Assembly (NCBI GenBank): GCA_021234155.1
Contig: JAJEKV010000066.1
Coordinates: forward strand, 6,734,800 to 6,798,799
Origin: Isoetes taiwanensis
Taxonomy: Eukaryota > Streptophyta > Lycopodiopsida > Isoetales > Isoetaceae
Direction of reading: 5' to 3'
DNA length: 64,000 nt
Under the pieces are notes generated by a model. That model worked only from the letters and a program-made list of their open reading frames with translations. It searched no databases and was not told where the DNA came from. The stretch's first letter is position 1; the number at the start of each line of letters is the position of its first letter. Positions 59,601 through 64,000 of this stretch are shown here, piece after piece. A program made the position numbers and the translations under genes.

Positions 59601-59754
59601 CAAAACAAAACAAAAGCGCAGGAAATGCACAAGAGAAAACACTTGAGGAGAAGGGGCCTATAACCAAGACATAAGGCGTAAAAACGAGATACACGAAAAA
59701 GAAGCGAAAAACAAAGGGCTTACCAAAGACACAACGGTGTTGAGATCCGCTCAT
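56627..59754 (-). CDS. CSTF64: Cleavage stimulation factor 64-kDa subunit (CSTF64/CSTF2), intact spliced gene
   Basis: CstF binds the U/GU-rich element downstream of the poly(A) signal during pre-mRNA 3'-end cleavage in the nucleus. Coding exons (minus): 59754-59724, 59501-59423, 58743-58563, 58457-58415, 58338-58070, 57989-57912, 57831-57793, 57720-57433, 57371-57267, 57177-56854, 56767-56627. They sum to 1578 nt, 525 residues plus stop, all in phase with GT..AG ends. The N-terminal RRM has RNP2 VFVGNI (residues 9-14) and RNP1 KGYGFCEF (48-55). A hinge (about 180-245) has [13 protein letters not shown] Pro/Gln/Gly-rich stretch leads to the C-terminal helical domain ([20 protein letters not shown]) at the very end. 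I chose ATG 59754 because family members start 5-10 residues before RCVFVGNIPY; an in-frame ATG at 59796 adds 14 residues. Least certain: exon 6 acceptor (..gtgaag). Confidence 0.95.
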
Positions 59755-60017
59755 TGCGAAAAAGGCTTTCCTAGAACAGTCTGGAAGGTCCGGCAACTAC
59801 AGCAGCGGCTGGGCATTGACATAGTAACGAGCTCCCCGAGAGCCGAAGGAGAAGGGTTATTTGAGAATAAGTTTTTTTAAGGAAAACAAACAAGGTGCCG
59901 GATTGCTCCAATAAAGATACGAAATATGATTTTTATTAGCATTGGCTATATAGCATTGTGGTGGGTGCTTTCTATTTTCTTGGCAAAATATGTGGAATAG
60001 CTCCCTTACAACACTAA
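59755..60017. promoter_or_regulatory. 5' flank of CSTF64 (5' UTR and promoter region)
   Basis: The 263 bp before the start codon separate the gene from a LINE remnant. The 5' UTR and core promoter must lie here or within the LINE remnant. I see no clear TATA box, which is common for housekeeping genes. Assignment is from position only. Confidence 0.4.
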
Positions 60018-60460
60018 TTGCGCACCCATTTGCTCATGTGCAGATTGACAGCTTCCACTCACATGCGAGGACATGATCTGTCATTGTTGCCAACAGGGCG
60101 CCACGCCCTTCATACCTGCCCAGCATTTGAACATATCCGGGCACGGTATATTCAGTTAGTTATGCCTGACCAGCCGTTGTACGTGCTGTTGAACACGGCC
60201 TCCGCGGGCTTGTTGGGATCATACCTTCACGAGGTTATAGATGCACAGACTTAGTTGTGTCCTTCGGAGCAATATTGAATTGTCCTATTCCTATACGATT
60301 GTACGGTCTATTAGCATACTTATACTGCTAAGGTTTTTCCCTCAAAAACCCTTTGGGGCAGGAGTCTTTTAACCCTGACAGTAATACGCTTGTTCGCTAT
60401 TTGTTTGGGTCACATGGACCAATTGGTCTCCGTGGACATACATTCTATTCTATTATGTTC
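60018..60460 (+). mobile_element. LINE C-terminus and 3' end remnant
   Basis: Frame 60018-60254 contains RHALHTCPAFEHIRARYIQL, the pattern of the C-terminal Cys/His region of plant non-LTR retrotransposons. Its 3' UTR ends near 60440 with ggtctccgtggacatacatt and a (attct) tail. The tail and preceding block match the two minus-strand remnants at 19.8 and 20.4 kb. Truncated at its 5' side, as expected for LINE insertions. Confidence 0.6.
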
Positions 60461-60479
60461 TATCTCCGTCTCGGCTTAA

Positions 60480-62100
60480 GGATTTTCTTGGGGAAGAAAT
60501 TCAACTTCGGTGCATAATCATCCTTACCAGTATTAACCGCCTTGTTCAACAAGGCATTACAGAAAGGTTCCTCCCTCCTCCCCAACCCCCAAAGGGATCA
60601 TTAACAGAGTTGTTCCCATCTACAAGGCAGTTAACCTGCATTGCCAAGCCAATTACTGAACAATCACGGTCAGTTCGGTGTTTGCAAAAGTGCTAGCCAA
60701 TATTCTCGAGCAACAATTTAGACTCAGCCAAGGTAGCAGAGTTGCGGGCCCTCATGCAGGTTGGATTCAAACCTCGGCACTCAACCATTAATCACATCTT
60801 CACGCTGAGGACTCTAGTTGAAGATGGCAGGAACCGTCGCCATGACTTGCATTGTGGCTTCATGGACTTTGCATAAAGGCCTTTGATATTGTGCCTCGGG
60901 AAAGCTATGGGCAAGATTACAACAGCTAGACGTCCCTGCAGATGCAGTGTACAGGCTATATAAGACATGCTCAGGCTAGTTGCAGCTGACAAACCAACCA
61001 TTCGATAAAAGTATCGGGCTCCGCTAGGGATGCCCTCTCTCTCCAACATTGTTTTGGCTTTACATTGATCAGTTGGAGAGATGGTTTGCTGAAGATAAGG
61101 GCAATGAAGCTCACCTTTTGCACTAGATCACCAGGCAGCTAATATATGATGATGATGTGGATCCCCTAGCTTACACTCTGGCGAACATGCAGTGCCCTGG
61201 ACACATTCTGCCAGGCAACTGACATACGCGTCAAGCTGGCCAAAACCAAGGTACTCCTCATATCATCCTCATGTCAGCCGAGGGCCCCCTCCTTTAGTTA
61301 CCGAGGGCAAAATGTGGAGGTGGCATCAACCTACAAATATGTGGGAGTGGAGTTTCCTTCTACTATGCACTGGGACACTTCCATCCAGCTATGAGCGACG
61401 ACAGATTGGAAGGCACTATATACAATGTAGAACAATAGTCGTAGAGCAGAGCTGTATGATTGCTCTCATCAGTCGAACATGTTCAGGGTCTTAGTGGAGC
61501 CCGTCCTTTTATACATAGTCGATGTTTGGACTCAGTGGTGTCCCTCACTACCTCGAATGACTTGGAGCAGGTGCAGAAAGCCTTCTTAGCACATGCCCTG
61601 GGGGTGAAGCCCACGGTCCCATATCAAATCTTGTCGCAGGAGACAGGTTTCTTGCCTCTTTAGAGGGCGGCCCTTGATCGCCGCATCGTCTGCTTTTAAA
61701 AGGTGGTCAATATGGACGATGCTCGTCTCCCTAACCTAGTTTATACCATGGCAATGGGGCCACATCGCCTCAATGCCCGCTGGAGGGAAAAGAGAGCTCA
61801 ATGACTGGCCAGATGGAATGTGCAGAAGCACAGGTGCATAAGGTGCAAAGAGGTAGATCGATATAGCTTGATGCAATATTTTGACGTTTTCTTCCCCCCA
61901 TCACGAGAAAGGCATCAATTTGGGCCATCAGATTGACATTCTTAAGAGTATTAAGAAAATAATTAGATGCAGATCATGCTTGCGAAACATGAGAAACAGT
62001 CAAACAGACAGATTTGGGACAACATCACATAAAGGTGCACTCGGCCTACAAGATTGTTACCAAATCCTTCAGCGCAATGAGATTGGGCCAAAGCCATAGC
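60480..62100 (+). pseudogene. LINE reverse transcriptase, broken
   Basis: Plus-strand translation near 60745-60870 reads VGFKPRHSTINHIFTLRTLV, then HDLHCGFMDF, KAFDIVP, the conserved LINE RT palm (usual GF..GRST.D.I..LR.L..., F.DF.KAFD.V). Later pieces: YDDDV near 61147 (usual YADDV), VKLAKTKVLLI, STYKYVGVEF, LVEPVLLY, and the frame 61460-61663 with DLEQVQKAFLAHALGVKP. There are about a dozen stops and shifts. It lacks its own 5' part and its Cys-rich C-terminus. It may be a second copy placed after the 3' end of the fragment to its left, or a rearranged single copy. Confidence 0.8.
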
Positions 62101-62430
62101 AGGAAATAAGATGAGCAGAGGAGAATAATGCTGCCACACCAAGACATATATTTGCGTATCGCTTCTTCTGCTTCAGGAACTCTCATGCCTAATGCTTAAG
62201 AGAATTTTAAGTGCTCTCCGAAAGCCAAGTTTAGGCACATAAGCAATAAGGATTTGTATGCTCAACAGGCCATAACCATTATCAAAAAAAAAATCGGCCC
62301 TTACCTCATCAGCACCGACTCAGGTTATCTCGACTCTTCAAATCCCAGAGAGCCTAAAGCACAGGCCTGAAATAGTTTTGGTTCTTGGAGCACCGGTCTA
62401 CCAAAGCCCTACAGTTCTGTACTTCCGTTT
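62101..62430. other. No recognisable gene
   Basis: Non-coding, with a poly(A) run at about 62284-62293. Nothing else supported. Confidence 0.4.
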
Positions 62431-62540
62431 CTCAAACATCGGCCTGCCAAAAAAATCTCCAATGATCCTCAAACGTCTGCCTGCCAAAAAAATCCCCAGT
62501 GATCCTCAAACATCCGCCTGCCAAAAAAATCCCCAATGAT
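62431..62540 (+). repeat. Tandem repeat, three units of about 38-40 bp
   Basis: The unit cctgccaaaaaaatcyccaa then tgatcctcaaac occurs three times (about 62432, 62471 and 62516, last one partial). The frame 62536-62775 starts in it and has no family features. Confidence 0.85.
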
Positions 62541-62775
62541 CCGCTCGTTCATTCAACTCAAAGGCTACTCTCGACTCCTATTTTGCCTGAGCTTAGGGCT
62601 CCACCTTGCTTTTATAATACCAAAAAGAATCATCGCGAAGTTTCCACAATCGTCCAGAGCTCTCCACTCTCGGAATAATCCAGAGGATTCGAAGCTCTTC
62701 CTGCCATGTGACCGCAGTTTCCAAAAAGTTGATACCCTTCTTAAAATTTTTGGACCTTACATGTGTATATTTTGA

Positions 62776-63429
62776 GGGTAGGCCTAGGCATCCACAACTT
62801 TTATTGAGCTGCCCCCTCGACGTCTGTAATATAATTATATATTAGAGATAACGCTGGTAATCGAAAGACTTCTAGATGCTATGGAAATATGCATGTAGAA
62901 TTGTTATGCCTTATTTGACCAGTCAATCATCATACTTATGCAGATAGCATATCATACTTTAAGACAAATGTACATAGAGATCATGTCAGTGTGATATTCC
63001 TTCCCTAAGATAAATAAAACAGTATAAAATATTTTTGATGCTTTCAAATATTTCGCAAAAAAAATGTTCGTTCGTAGTGTAGCTCCTAGTCATCCATTCG
63101 TAGTGTATCCATTCATAGTATAGCTCCTAGTCATCCAAACATACAAAAGCATTTTGAAGACCCAAGACTTGGAATTTCAGTCTTTGTTATTTACTATATA
63201 CAACAACAAACAAAATCATTTTTTGGCAAACAGTCAAACAAAATCATGAAAATCATTTTCTAGCGAACAACCAAACAAAATTATTTACTGTATACAACAG
63301 CCAAACAAAATTATAAAAATTGTGCAATATATTGAACGCCATGATCTTGACTCATTGAAACAAAGTAATGATGGCCTTCATTGCATATTTGAACCTCTGT
63401 GCCTTTGCACTTGTATTCTTTTCCTACTC
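62776..63429. repeat. AT-rich sequence with short direct repeats
   Basis: ttcgtagtgtagctcctagt and catccattcgtagtgtatcc with variants repeat at about 63068-63145. caaacaaaatcat.. phrases repeat at 63205-63315. It borders the PIF/Harbinger fragment and may be its non-coding 3' end, but I found no terminal inverted repeat. Confidence 0.4.
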
Positions 63430-63792
63430 TCATATCCCATTCTCTCGCTCAGCCAACCACTTTTGGAAGACTGCACTTCTCAATACCTGTCCTTTTCTTG
63501 TTAGACTCTTCGCATTGAGTTCAAACTCATAAGGCGGCACATTTTCTGTAGGCCTTGATTCATTTAATGTTAATCCAAGAGTGGCCATCCTACAAAAGTT
63601 ATGCAGAGCACAACAAGCCACTATAACTTTTGATGCGTTATCCACATGACAATTTAGGCTTCCTAAGATCTGAAACTTGCTTTTTAGTATCCCAAATATA
63701 TTCTCAATTACCACCCTTCCTTGCTTGATGTGTGTGTCAAACTCCTTCATAAGAAGATTGGAGGGCTTGTTATTGATGACACAGTTCTTCAA
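63430..63792 (-). pseudogene. PIF/Harbinger transposase, C-terminal fragment
   Basis: The minus frame (120 codons) reads FDTHIKQGRVVIENIFGILK then SKFQILG, with the catalytic glutamate of the DDE triad in the VIENIFGILK segment, and VIVACCALHNFC, a signature of the DDE_4 (HARBI1-like) family. It ends KWLAERENGI. The upstream part with the two aspartates is absent: a run of about 20 A (63789-63809) interrupts, and the sequence beyond is not transposase-like. Such transposases cut out and reinsert DNA at TWA-type targets. Broken or retro-truncated, inactive. Confidence 0.85.
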
Positions 63793-64000
63793 AAAAAAAA
63801 AAAAAAAAAAACCCAGCCTGAACTAGCATCGCTAGACCAGACATCTGCCTCGGTCAATCCCTTGGCAGTCTTATCACCCTGATTCTAGCCTGAGTAAATC
63901 TAGATCAGTGTCCATATACCTATTAGACTCAGCTTACATATAATCTGTTACCATCTATTTTCAACCCATACTCATTTATTCCATGTAACCATCATGTCTT
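63793..64000. other. Right edge, no recognisable gene
   Basis: A poly(A) run then unidentified sequence. No continuation of the transposase is visible in any frame. Confidence 0.4.

Noticed and set aside
1-64000. CRISPR arrays, bacterial operons, riboswitches
   Set aside because: The gene set and splicing are those of a plant nucleus. Repeats present are tandem or transposon-derived, without regular unique spacers.

Overview
The window is nuclear DNA of a land plant. A spliced, apparently intact plant gene sits among Ty3/gypsy, Ty1/copia, Helitron, LINE, SINE-like, MITE-like and PIF/Harbinger sequence. Nothing in it fixes the species. The LINE style and the mixed TE content would fit a large, TE-rich genome, perhaps a fern or other seed-free plant, but that is a guess.

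Layout. (1) 1-1440: no recognisable gene. (2) 1467-4951 (-): broken Ty3/gypsy element (gag, protease, RT). (3) 5640-17900 (-): a second Ty3/gypsy element, broken open like a Russian doll. Its integrase and RT lie at 5.66-7.3 kb, protease halves at 11.16-11.41 kb and 16.87-16.98 kb, and gag at 17.0-17.9 kb. A complete but dead Ty1/copia element (11416-16867) splits the protease, and an inverted-repeat-bounded block (about 7831-11232) separates protease from RT. (4) 17.9-21.0 kb: small repeats, a SINE-like unit, two LINE 3' ends and a GC-rich repeat. (5) 21057-55944 (+): a Helitron or stacked Helitrons. It has a 5' TC end with a hairpin, tandemly duplicated non-coding DNA, a broken Rep gene (28690-31491), a broken PIF1-type helicase (53917-55831) and a textbook 3' end (8-bp hairpin, then CTAG, then T). 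(6) 31492-53009 (-), inside the Helitron: a Ty3/gypsy element with three near-identical LTRs and a long extra ORF after integrase. About 10.47 kb of it is tandemly duplicated together with about 170 bp of Helitron flank. (7) 56627-59754 (-): the only intact host gene, encoding the 64-kDa subunit of cleavage stimulation factor (CSTF64). I resolve 11 coding exons and 525 residues with every junction in phase. (8) 60.0-62.1 kb (+): two LINE fragments. (9) 62.4-63.8 kb: a short tandem repeat and a PIF/Harbinger transposase fragment (-).

Two points matter most. First, the inner Ty3 element carries a sense-strand third gene, partly an unbroken 392-codon frame, with a coiled coil and no function I can name. 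Second, the two tandem Ty3 units differ mainly at CAG/CTG trinucleotides, often by indels. That looks more like methylation-linked basecalling error than decay, so both the frameshifts and the tandem duplication may be partly assembly artefacts. No CRISPR array or tRNA/rRNA gene was seen, and none of the transposable-element genes is intact as written.
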